From the NCBI GenBank assembly GCA_943912335.1, contig CALTUD010000016.1, positions 14,410 through 78,409 of the forward strand: DNA of 64,000 nt, read 5' to 3'. Positions 51,268-64,000 of this stretch are shown here, one piece after another. The notes below the pieces were generated by a model. That model searched no databases. It was not told where the DNA came from and saw only the letters and a program-made list of their open reading frames with translations. Numbering within the stretch: position 1 is the stretch's first letter; each line of letters opens with the position of its first letter. Both the position numbers and the translations under genes were made by a program. This DNA comes from an uncultured Acetobacteraceae bacterium (GTDB lineage: Bacteria; Pseudomonadota; Alphaproteobacteria; Acetobacterales; Acetobacteraceae).

Positions 51268-52458
51268 TTACGCCTGGATCGACGCCACGACGCCGGCGCC
51301 GACAGTGCGGCCGCCTTCACGGATGGCGAAACGCAGACCTTCGTCCATGGCGATCGGAGCGATCAGCTCCACGTCCATCGAGACGTTGTCGCCCGGCATG
51401 ACCATTTCCACGCCCTCGGCGAGCTGAACAACGCCCGTCACGTCGGTGGTGCGGAAATAGAACTGCGGACGATAGTTGGTGAAGAACGGGGTGTGACGAC
51501 CGCCCTCTTCCTTCGTCAGGATGTACGCTTCGGCCTTGAACTTGGTGTGCGGGGTGATCGAGCCCGGCTTCGCCAGAACCTGACCGCGCTCCACGTCCTC
51601 GCGCTTCGTGCCACGCAGCAGCGCGCCGATGTTGTCGCCGGCTTGGCCACGGTCCAGCAGCTTGCGGAACATTTCGACGCCGGTCACGGTCGTCTTGGTG
51701 GTCGGGCGGATGCCGACGATCTCGATTTCCTCGCCGACCTTGACGATGCCGCGCTCGACGCGGCCGGTCACGACGGTGCCGCGGCCCGAGATCGAGAACA
51801 CGTCTTCGATCGGCATCAGGAACGGACGGTCGATCGCACGCTCCGGCTGCGGGATGTAGGCGTCAACCTGCTCCATCAGCTCGAGGACGCGCTTCTCGCC
51901 GATCTCGGCGTCGCCGTCGTTCAGGGTGACGACAGCCGAGCCCTTCACGATGGGGATATCGTCGCCCGGGAACTGGTAGGAGGACAGAAGCTCGCGCACT
52001 TCCATCTCGACCAGCTCGAGCAGCTCCGGATCGTCGACCAGGTCGACCTTGTTCAGGAACACGACGAGCGCCGGCACGCCGACCTGACGGGCGAGCAGGA
52101 TGTGCTCGCGGGTCTGCGGCATCGGGCCGTCAGCGGCGGACACGACCAGGATCGCGCCGTCCATCTGCGCAGCGCCGGTGATCATGTTCTTCACGTAGTC
52201 GGCGTGGCCGGGGCAGTCGACGTGCGCGTAGTGGCGGTTGGCGGTCTCGTACTCGACGTGCGCGGTCGAGATCGTGATGCCGCGAGCGCGCTCTTCCGGC
52301 GCCTTGTCGATCTGGTCGTAGGCGGTGAAGGTGGCGCCACCGGTCTTCGCCAGCGTCTTGGTGATCGCGGCCGTCAGCGACGTCTTGCCGTGATCGACGT
52401 GGCCGATCGTGCCGATGTTGCAGTGCGGCTTGTTCCGCTCGAATTTAGCCTTTGCCAT
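51268..52458 (-). CDS. tuf: Elongation factor Tu
   Basis: A 396-residue GTPase that delivers aminoacyl-tRNA to the ribosome. The G1 motif GHVDHGKTS is near residue 19, DCPGHADYVKNMITGAAQMD holds G3, and NKVDLVDD is G4. The switch I region (RARGITISTAHVEYET) and domains 2 and 3 are complete. It lies directly after rpsG with a 78-bp gap, and no fusA gene separates them. Confidence 0.98.
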   Translation of the reverse strand: MAKAKFERNKPHCNIGTIGHVDHGKTSLTAAITKTLAKTGGATFTAYDQIDKAPEERARGITISTAHVEYETANRHYAHVDCPGHADYVKNMITGAAQMDGAILVVSAADGPMPQTREHILLARQVGVPALVVFLNKVDLVDDPELLELVEMEVRELLSSYQFPGDDIPIVKGSAVVTLNDGDAEIGEKRVLELMEQVDAYIPQPERAIDRPFLMPIEDVFSISGRGTVVTGRVERGIVKVGEEIEIVGIRPTTKTTVTGVEMFRKLLDRGQAGDNIGALLRGTKREDVERGQVLAKPGSITPHTKFKAEAYILTKEEGGRHTPFFTNYRPQFYFRTTDVTGVVQLAEGVEMVMPGDNVSMDVELIAPIAMDEGLRFAIREGGRTVGAGVVASIQA

Positions 52459-52536
52459 CGTCTCTCTCCGTTGACCCGCCGCCCAAGCTGAATGGGGGCG
52501 CTGGCCGGTCGGGTTGGAAGGGGTTCGTTTAAACGA

Positions 52537-53013
52537 TTACCAGCGGTAGTGGCTGAACGCCTTGTTGGCTTCCGCCATGCGATGCGTGTCTTCACGCTTC
52601 TTCACGGCCGAACCACGGTTGTTCACGGCGTCCATCAGTTCGTTGGAAAGCCGATCCTGCATGGTGTGCTCGCCACGCTTGCGCGAGCTGTCGATCAGCC
52701 AGCGGATCGCGAGGGCCTGACGACGCTCGGTGCGGACTTCGACCGGCACCTGATAGGTGGCGCCACCGACGCGGCGAGACCGCACTTCGACCGCCGGCTT
52801 CACGTTGTCCAGCGCTTCATGGAACATGCGCACCGGATCGGCGGTGGAGCCGCCACGACGGCGCATGCTCTCGAGCGCGCCATAGACGATGCTCTCGGCA
52901 GTCGACTTCTTGCCGTCGTACATCAGCGCATTCATGAAGCGCGTGATGACGACGTCACCGAACTTGGGATCAGGAAGGATTTCGCGCTTAACGGCGCGGC
53001 GACGACGGCTCAT
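52537..53013 (-). CDS. rpsG: 30S ribosomal protein S7
   Basis: A 158-residue S7, initiator of 30S head assembly and E-site contact. MSRRRRAVKREILPDPKFGD, FMNALMYDGKKSTAESIVYG and RRVGGATYQVPVEVRTERRQ are conserved. In E. coli S7 represses the str operon; a similar role here is unproven. It follows rpsL by 14 bp. Confidence 0.97.
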   Translation of the reverse strand: MSRRRRAVKREILPDPKFGDVVITRFMNALMYDGKKSTAESIVYGALESMRRRGGSTADPVRMFHEALDNVKPAVEVRSRRVGGATYQVPVEVRTERRQALAIRWLIDSSRKRGEHTMQDRLSNELMDAVNNRGSAVKKREDTHRMAEANKAFSHYRW

Positions 53014-53027
53014 ACCCGTTTATCCTC

Positions 53028-53399
53028 TTACTTCGGCCGCTTGGCGCCATAGAGCGAGCGACGCTTGCGCCGCTTGGCGATGCCCTGGGTATCGAGCACG
53101 CCGCGCAGGATGTGGTAGCGCACGCCCGGCAAGTCCTTCACGCGACCGCCGCGGATCAGCACCACGCTGTGCTCCTGCAGGTTGTGACCCTCGCCAGGAA
53201 TGTAGCTGACAACCTCGAAACCGTTGGTCAGGCGCACCTTGGCGACCTTACGCAGCGCCGAGTTCGGCTTCTTCGGGGTGGTCGTGTACACGCGCGTGCA
53301 GACGCCGCGCTTCTGCGGGCAGCCCTGCAGGGCGGGGACCTTGTTGCGCTTGGGCGCCGGCTCGCGTCCCTTGGCAATCAGCTGGTTGATGGTCGGCAT
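53028..53399 (-). CDS. rpsL: 30S ribosomal protein S12
   Basis: A 123-residue S12 of the decoding centre. MPTINQLIAKGREPAPKRNK is the conserved start; TTPKKPNSALRKVAKVRLTN carries the lysine (about residue 43) that is altered in streptomycin-resistant mutants and is wild-type here. GEGHNLQEHSVVLIRGGRVK and the basic C-terminus follow. The start at 53399 is fixed by family alignment. It heads the superoperon after a structured leader. Confidence 0.97.
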   Translation of the reverse strand: MPTINQLIAKGREPAPKRNKVPALQGCPQKRGVCTRVYTTTPKKPNSALRKVAKVRLTNGFEVVSYIPGEGHNLQEHSVVLIRGGRVKDLPGVRYHILRGVLDTQGIAKRRKRRSLYGAKRPK

Positions 53400-53730
53400 A
53401 CGCCCTTCCCAATCCTCAAACTCTGTTCGGCAGGCCCACCTCGATGACGAGGGAGGTTCCACCCATTCACAACGAAATGCCGCCAGAGCGGGAGCGATCC
53501 CGTTCTTGCGTGGTATACCCACGCGCGGCCTTGGCCCCCTGTAGTAACGGGGGCGGTGCCGCACGCGACGTGCTGCATCAGGCGGCAATCCCCTCGCAAA
53601 GACGACGATATCTCGCGACGGGGCAAGCCGAGGGCCGCTGTCTAGGTCCGGTTGGGTGCCGAGTCAAGCAAATGCGTCACAGGATCGGGCGATTCGGTGA
53701 AACCCGTTCGAGATTGCCGGTCGGCGGCGC
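53400..53730 (-). promoter_or_regulatory. Structured 5' leader and divergent region upstream of rpsL
   Basis: About 330 bp between rpsL and the divergent efflux operon with no supported gene. On the minus strand a leader of roughly 230 bases holds three stem-loops: GCCCCC/GGGGGC at 53534-53554, GCGTGG/CCACGC at 53508-53524 and CGGGA/TCCCG at 53489-53502. These could mediate ribosomal-protein feedback or attenuation. Confidence 0.5.
53639..53667 (-). promoter_or_regulatory. Candidate sigma-70 promoter of the str operon
   Basis: On the minus strand TTGACT (complement of 53662-53667) is followed 17 bp later by TAGACA (complement of 53639-53644). The -35 is excellent and the -10 is weak. It lies about 240 bp upstream of the rpsL ATG, at the head of the structured leader. 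The -35 TTGACT is shared with the alpha-operon promoter. Confidence 0.6.
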
Positions 53731-55632
53731 TTGACCCACACTGGCGGGGTGCTCCCAACTCCCGCCCGCGCGCCGGTTTCTCTCGATCGCATCCCGCCCG
53801 GCGGATCCGTTCTGGCCGTTGCGGCGCGCTTCGTGCCGGCCGAGGCGTTGGAATCGATACGGCTCGGTCTCACCGCGATCCTCGCCGTCTATCTGTCCAT
53901 GGCGCTGGAGCTCTCGACCCCGGAATGGGCCGGCTGGACGGTTCTCTCCGTTTCGCTGTCCACCCGCGCCAGCTCGCTCCAGAAAAGCCTGTGGCGGGCG
54001 ATCGGCAGCGTGGTCGGCGCCGCCATCGCCCTGCTTCTGCTGGCCTGCTTCGCCCAGGCGACCCTGGCGTTCGACCTCGCGCTCGCGCTGTGGCTCGGCG
54101 CGCTGACGGCGTTGTCCAGCCTGGAGCGCGGTCAGCGCTCCTATGGCTTCGCCCTGGCCGGCTTCACCGTGCCGATCATCGCGCTCGCGGTCCTGGATCA
54201 GCCGGGACGCGGCTTCTCCGTTGCGGTGGATCGCTGCTCCACGCTTCTGTTGGGAATCGCCTGCGCGCATGCCTCCTCCGTTCTGGTGGCCCGCAGCGTC
54301 GGCACGGTGAGCCATGCTCTGGCGGAGAGGATCGACGCCACCGCCCTCGCCTGCGCCGACTGGCTGGCGGAAACGCGGCATCGTGCCGCGGACGACCCGG
54401 TGGTGCTGCCGCCGATCGGGACGATCATCGCGCTCGACGGGGCCATCGCCGAGGCGCTGATCGAACAGTCCTCGCTCCGCACGGGCGGGCGGTTCATCAC
54501 CAATGCCCCGAACCGGCTGTTGCTGCTGGGCGCCGAAGGGCTGCTGATGCGGTTCCTGCCTCCCCGGTCGGAAGGCGGCGGCGATCGCGTCGCGGCGGCG
54601 CGTTTGTTCGACTGCCCCGTGCGCGACGGGCCGCGATTCGGCTGGCAGGCACGCCTGGCGGTGGCCGGCCGCCTGTTGCTGGAAGGGCGACGCATCGGCA
54701 GCGCCTACGCTCCGGTGCAGTCTCTGGCTGCCGACCGCGACGGACGCAACGCGCGCAACAACGGCGTGCGCACGGCAGTGGCGATCGGGCTGGTCAGTGG
54801 CTTCTGGTTCCTGAGCGAATGGCCGTCCGGCGCCACCGCCGTCACCTGGACCGGGCTGCTGTGCTCGCTTCTGGCCGCCCGGGCGAATTCGGCCGAAGCG
54901 GCGCGATCCTTCATGCTCGGAGCGGCTCTGGCCGCCGTCGTAGGGCTTACGGTGCACTATACCGCGCTCACCGTGAGCGGACATTTCCTGCTTCTGGCCG
55001 CGGTGATCCTGCCGATCGCGATGATGGCCGCGCTGGGACGGGCGGATAAGCGCGCCGCCCTGGGCGCAGGCTACGGCATGTATGTTCTGAACGCCTGCTC
55101 GCTGCACAATGCGATGCGCTACGATCTGGCCGCGGATCTGAACACGACGGTGGCCGCGTTGTCCGGCATGGCCGTCGCCGTGGCCGCGTTCAACGCGCTG
55201 CCGCCTCCGGCCTCCGCCGCGACCCTGCGCAGGCGGGCCCGGCAACGGATGGCGAACGGCTTCCGTGCCGCGGCTCTCGATCCGGCCCTTCTGTCCCCTT
55301 CTCCCGAATCCTGGCTCGCCCGGATGGCCGCGCGGCTCGACATGCTGCGAACCGAGGACCAGACGGTGATCACCGGCGGCGTCGCCCTGCTGCTGATGGG
55401 CCGTCTTCTGCTGGCGATCGGCAACGGCGATGCGGCACTGCGTCGGGAGGCGGGTCGTCTGGCGTGGAACGGGGCGCCGGGCGGCCTGGCGAGCCTGGCC
55501 GACCGCCCCGATCTCGATCCGATGCAGCGGCATCGAATACGCCTGATCGCCGCACTTCGCACCGACCCTGGCTTGACGGGCTGGCCCGGGCTCCCGCCAA
55601 TCGGCGACGCACCCGCAACGATCCGAGAATGA
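53731..55632 (+). CDS. FUSC family efflux protein, AaeB-like
   Basis: A 633-residue inner-membrane protein with two clusters of about six hydrophobic helices separated by a cytosolic domain, the FUSC layout. ESIRLGLTAILAVYLSMALE, then VLSVSLSTRASSLQKSLWRA and FGWQARLAVAGRLLLEGRR are visible, and the second membrane block starts VRTAVAIGLVSGFWFLSEWP. AaeB exports aromatic carboxylic acids such as p-hydroxybenzoate. The start is a TTG at 53731, or GTG 53749 further in. It is followed by AaeX- and AaeA-like genes. The substrate is inferred only. Confidence 0.85.
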   Translation: MTHTGGVLPTPARAPVSLDRIPPGGSVLAVAARFVPAEALESIRLGLTAILAVYLSMALELSTPEWAGWTVLSVSLSTRASSLQKSLWRAIGSVVGAAIALLLLACFAQATLAFDLALALWLGALTALSSLERGQRSYGFALAGFTVPIIALAVLDQPGRGFSVAVDRCSTLLLGIACAHASSVLVARSVGTVSHALAERIDATALACADWLAETRHRAADDPVVLPPIGTIIALDGAIAEALIEQSSLRTGGRFITNAPNRLLLLGAEGLLMRFLPPRSEGGGDRVAAARLFDCPVRDGPRFGWQARLAVAGRLLLEGRRIGSAYAPVQSLAADRDGRNARNNGVRTAVAIGLVSGFWFLSEWPSGATAVTWTGLLCSLLAARANSAEAARSFMLGAALAAVVGLTVHYTALTVSGHFLLLAAVILPIAMMAALGRADKRAALGAGYGMYVLNACSLHNAMRYDLAADLNTTVAALSGMAVAVAAFNALPPPASAATLRRRARQRMANGFRAAALDPALLSPSPESWLARMAARLDMLRTEDQTVITGGVALLLMGRLLLAIGNGDAALRREAGRLAWNGAPGGLASLADRPDLDPMQRHRIRLIAALRTDPGLTGWPGLPPIGDAPATIRE

Positions 55633-55639
55633 GCCCGCC

Positions 55640-55852
55640 ATGATGCCTCTGCGCGAGATCGATCTGCTCGGGGTGTTCGTGTCGCCTGCGGGCCCGTGCT
55701 TCATGGTGGCGATGCTGCTGGCGCTTGTTCTCCGCCGTGTGCTGGATCGAACCGGTATCAACCGGCTGGTATGGAACCGGGCGCTGTTCGATTTGAGCCT
55801 CCTGATCGGGATCGCTTCTCTGCTGGTACTCTCCTTGCGGTTCGGCGCCTGA
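55640..55852 (+). CDS. DUF1656 family small membrane protein, AaeX-like
   Basis: A 70-residue protein with two hydrophobic helices: DLLGVFVSPAGPCFMVAMLL, then ALVLRRVLDRTG and a second segment LIGIASLLVLSLRFG. The sequence and length match DUF1656/AaeX. Such proteins occur almost always between or next to AaeA- and AaeB-type genes and are thought to support pump assembly. It starts 7 bp after the AaeB-like stop and ends 2 bp before the AaeA-like ATG. Confidence 0.85.
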   Translation: MMPLREIDLLGVFVSPAGPCFMVAMLLALVLRRVLDRTGINRLVWNRALFDLSLLIGIASLLVLSLRFGA

Positions 55853-55854
55853 TC

Positions 55855-56772
55855 ATGGCACGCACCCCCCGCCAGCCCCCGGCGATCTTCAATTTCGCCG
55901 CCAGCCTGATTGCCCTCGTGGCCGCGGTCTCTCTCGCCGCCTATGCCTGGAGCTATTACGAGTACACGCCCTGGACCCGCGACGGTCGGGTTCGTGTCTT
56001 CACCGTTCAGGTGGCGCCGGAAGTGTCGGGCACGGTGGTGTCGCTGCCCCTGCGCGACAACCAGTTCGTCCGCAAAGGCGATCTGCTGTTCCGGATCGAC
56101 CCGGGCACCTTTCGGAACGCTCTGACGCAGGCGGAAGGTCGTCTGGCTTCGGCCAAGGCGCGGGCCAGCTATCTGGCCGCAGACGCCGCGCGCAACGCCA
56201 AGCTGCCGTCGATCGCCGTGTCGGCGGAGCAGCAGCAGAACTCGTCCGGGCAGGCGCTCGATGCCAATGGCGACGTGCTGCAGATGACCGGCATGCTGGA
56301 TCAAGCCCAGCTCGATCTGGCGCGCACCGAACTGCGCGCGCCCGTGAACGGCTGGGTCACCAACCTGCTTCTGCAACCCGGCAGCTTCGCCCGCACCGGT
56401 TCCGCCGCGCTGACCCTGGTGGATTCGGACAGCTTCTGGGTCGAAGGCTATTTCGAGGAAACCCAGCTCCCGCGCATCCATGACGGCGACGCCGCGCGCG
56501 TGGTGCTGATGGGCTATCCGCACCAGCCGATCGAAGGCCGCGTCACCGGGATCGGCCACGGCATCGACGTCGCCGACGCGGCGAACGGCGTTCAGGGACT
56601 GCCGACGGTGAACCCGATCTTCACCTGGGTCCGTCTGGCGCAGCGTATCCCGGTTCGGATCGAGCTGGATCGGGTTCCTAGCGGGATCACGCTGTCGAGC
56701 GGCATGACTGCGACCGTATCGGTTCTCGGCAATGCTGCCTCTGCCCCGCCACTACCTGTGCAGACCCATTGA
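55855..56772 (+). CDS. HlyD family membrane fusion protein, AaeA-like
   Basis: A 305-residue periplasmic adaptor. One N-terminal membrane helix (FNFAASLIALVAAVSLAAYA) is followed by YTPWTRDGRVRVFTVQVAPE, then VSGTVVSLPLRDNQFVRKGD, the typical AaeA/EmrA lipoyl segment. A short coiled coil and the second lipoyl half (LARTELRAPVNGWVTNLLLQ) lead into the beta-barrel VEGYFEETQLPRIHDGD. It works with the FUSC pump to move aromatic acids out. The ATG at 55855 follows the AaeX-like gene by 2 bp. Confidence 0.88.
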   Translation: MARTPRQPPAIFNFAASLIALVAAVSLAAYAWSYYEYTPWTRDGRVRVFTVQVAPEVSGTVVSLPLRDNQFVRKGDLLFRIDPGTFRNALTQAEGRLASAKARASYLAADAARNAKLPSIAVSAEQQQNSSGQALDANGDVLQMTGMLDQAQLDLARTELRAPVNGWVTNLLLQPGSFARTGSAALTLVDSDSFWVEGYFEETQLPRIHDGDAARVVLMGYPHQPIEGRVTGIGHGIDVADAANGVQGLPTVNPIFTWVRLAQRIPVRIELDRVPSGITLSSGMTATVSVLGNAASAPPLPVQTH

Positions 56773-56860
56773 ACCGAGGACAGATAAGCACTGCAAGCGA
56801 TACTGCGACCGATCCGGCTGAGCGCGAGACATGACGTCGGTGTTTCGCTGTCAGATACCA

Positions 56861-57361
56861 TCAATCCCGACGCAGCGACGCCGGACGACAACCCGCTGGC
56901 AGCCCCGGCAGTGGAACGAAAGCCGTTCCATCAAAGTCGAACCAATGCCACCCTGGGTCGCCAGTCTCATCAAGCGATCCCAACACACCTAGCAGTCGAC
57001 TCTCCTTACGATAAGAGAGTGGTATTGCGACCCCTGTCGGCCAGTTCGTGATCGTCTGGGCAAACCAGTACACGTGTCCGGATCGTGCATCGACCGCGGC
57101 AAGTCGGATGCATCCCGCGCCGCAACTAATCTGCGCCAGAGTGAAACGACCGGCGAAATCGATGCCGTAGCGGTTTTGGTAGAAGCTCAGCGTATCGATG
57201 GACAAGCGATCGTTCTTTAGCCGATGCACTGGAACATGCATGGTTGTCAGGTGAGCCATCGGCGCGGGCAGACATGGCGGGTCTTCCGTTGCGTTAGCGT
57301 TTCCCAACATGAACGCTAGCCACAGAGCCGAGCAGACTGAGGCGAGCAATCTTAGTACCAA
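56861..57361 (-). CDS. Hypothetical exported protein
   Basis: A 166-residue protein with a signal peptide (LLASVCSALWLAFMLGNANA, cleavage near residue 24). The mature part contains YGIDFAGRFTLAQISCGAGC and AVDARSGHVYWFAQTITNWP; the SCGAGC motif is shared with an unnamed family of proteobacterial secreted proteins. Four cysteines could form two disulfides. The start is a TTG at 57361 without a clear ribosome-binding site, so the N-terminus is uncertain. It is visibly less GC-rich than the flanking genes, which suggests later acquisition. No function is assigned. Confidence 0.55.
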   Translation of the reverse strand: MVLRLLASVCSALWLAFMLGNANATEDPPCLPAPMAHLTTMHVPVHRLKNDRLSIDTLSFYQNRYGIDFAGRFTLAQISCGAGCIRLAAVDARSGHVYWFAQTITNWPTGVAIPLSYRKESRLLGVLGSLDETGDPGWHWFDFDGTAFVPLPGLPAGCRPASLRRD

Positions 57362-57510
57362 TGGTGCTTTTCCCAGAATGAACGAGCAGCGGATACCGTT
57401 CCATACCGACTGATGATGTAACGGATCCCACCCTGTGCTTCTTCAAATGGTCATCTCAGTCCTCTCTATGACGAGAGGCGTCATTCCATTCGTCCCAACT
57501 TACCGCAGCT

Positions 57511-57548
57511 CAAAAAACAAAGGCCGGCCGGGTTTCCCCGGCCGGCCT
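57511..57548 (-). terminator. Intrinsic terminator after rpoC
   Basis: On the minus strand AGGCCGGCCGGG (from 57548) pairs with CCCGGCCGGCCT (ending 57521) around GAAA, then TTTGTTTTTTG follows (57520-57511). It lies 28 bp after the rpoC stop. A 12-bp GC stem with a T-run makes this a textbook terminator. Confidence 0.9.
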
Positions 57549-57576
57549 GTTTCTGTTCCGCGATCGGACGCTGCCG

Positions 57577-61776
<4,200 letters not shown>

Positions 61777-61823
61777 GCGCCGACACCCTTCACAAAGGGA
61801 AAACCACTTAAAAAACGAAAGAA

Positions 61824-61937
61824 GTCCCAGGGGCTCTGCCCCTGGACCCCGCCAAAGGCTCGCCTTTGGAATCCAGATCTAAACAATCGGATTCTCAAGG
61901 CTTCGCCTTGAGCGGGTCCAGGGCAGAGCCCTGGCTT
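61824..61937. repeat. Nested palindromic intergenic element between rpoB and rpoC
   Basis: Four small hairpins lie in a row: CCAGGGGC-TCT-GCCCCTGG (61827-61845), CCAAAGGC-TC-GCCTTTGG (61852-61869), CTCAAGGC-TTC-GCCTTGAG (61894-61912) and CCAGGGC-AGA-GCCCTGG (61918-61934). The first and last blocks are also complementary to each other, and GAATCC/GGATTC (61869-61874, 61889-61894) close the centre, so the whole unit can fold as one long hairpin. On the transcribed strand a T6 run follows. It resembles an acetic-acid-bacterial dispersed repeat. Confidence 0.8.
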
Positions 61938-61942
61938 CGCCC

Positions 61943-64000
<2,058 letters not shown>

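Noticed and set aside
53677..56559. Long minus-strand open frame opposite the AaeBXA-like operon
   Set aside because: Low-complexity Gly/Arg/Gln sequence, while the plus strand carries three recognisable proteins in order.
57461..57478. CCTCTC/GAGAGG hairpin near the orphan gene
   Set aside because: Only 6 bp, no T-run on either strand and no clear gene end nearby; likely chance.

Overview
The window is a high-GC (roughly two-thirds G+C by eye) alphaproteobacterial chromosome segment, most likely from the acetic acid bacteria (Acetobacteraceae). Reasons: a membrane-bound PQQ glucose dehydrogenase of the acetic-acid-bacterial/E. coli Gcd type, a CcrM-type GANTC adenine methyltransferase, the alphaproteobacterial ribosomal-protein gene order with adk after secY and no rpmJ, and a nested palindromic 'CCAGGGGC...GCCCCTGG' intergenic element of a kind I associate with this family. 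Genus cannot be fixed from the window alone.

Region 1 (1-12.4 kb) is a mosaic of small housekeeping and accessory units: a partial NnrU-family gene and an alpha/beta hydrolase, divergent from a TetR regulator with two tandem operator-like palindromes; TspO; a secreted ankyrin protein; an RhtA-like exporter; a PLP amino-acid decarboxylase divergent from an ArsR-type regulator; a SOUL lipoprotein; a TenA-like protein with a tiny lipoprotein just upstream; the rnhB-ccrM pair; a membrane-anchored CsbD-like protein and a DHA2 drug exporter.

Region 2 (12.7-25.5 kb) starts with a tightly coupled RND efflux operon (membrane fusion protein, two MdtB/MdtC-type pumps, outer-membrane factor, DUF3147 protein; most junctions overlap). 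It ends in a strong bidirectional hairpin. Then come DUF1328, a second CsbD-like protein, a zinc-ribbon metallopeptidase and a glycosyltransferase-like protein.

Region 3 (25.5-36.7 kb) holds gcd with an exported beta-propeller lactonase-like gene overlapping its stop, which suggests periplasmic glucose to gluconolactone to gluconate. It also has an overlapping operon of transglutaminase/DUF2126, slipin (SPFH), DnaQ-like exonuclease and a FosX fosfomycin hydrolase, then a BON-LysM (Kbp-like) protein and a polyol-permease-family MFS transporter.

Region 4 (36.9-53.4 kb, all minus strand) is the str-S10-spc-alpha superoperon: rpsL, rpsG, tuf, rpsJ ... secY, adk, rpsM, rpsK, rpoA, rplQ. It has a structured leader with a candidate promoter upstream of rpsL, an internal promoter between adk and rpsM, and a strong terminator after rplQ. 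fusA is absent from its usual place between rpsG and tuf.

Region 5 (53.7-64 kb): an AaeB-AaeX-AaeA-like efflux operon on the plus strand and a less GC-rich orphan secreted-protein gene sit between the str operon and rpoC. rpoC and the 3' part of rpoB follow, separated by the nested palindromic repeat. No tRNA, rRNA, CRISPR array, transposase or prophage gene was recognised.
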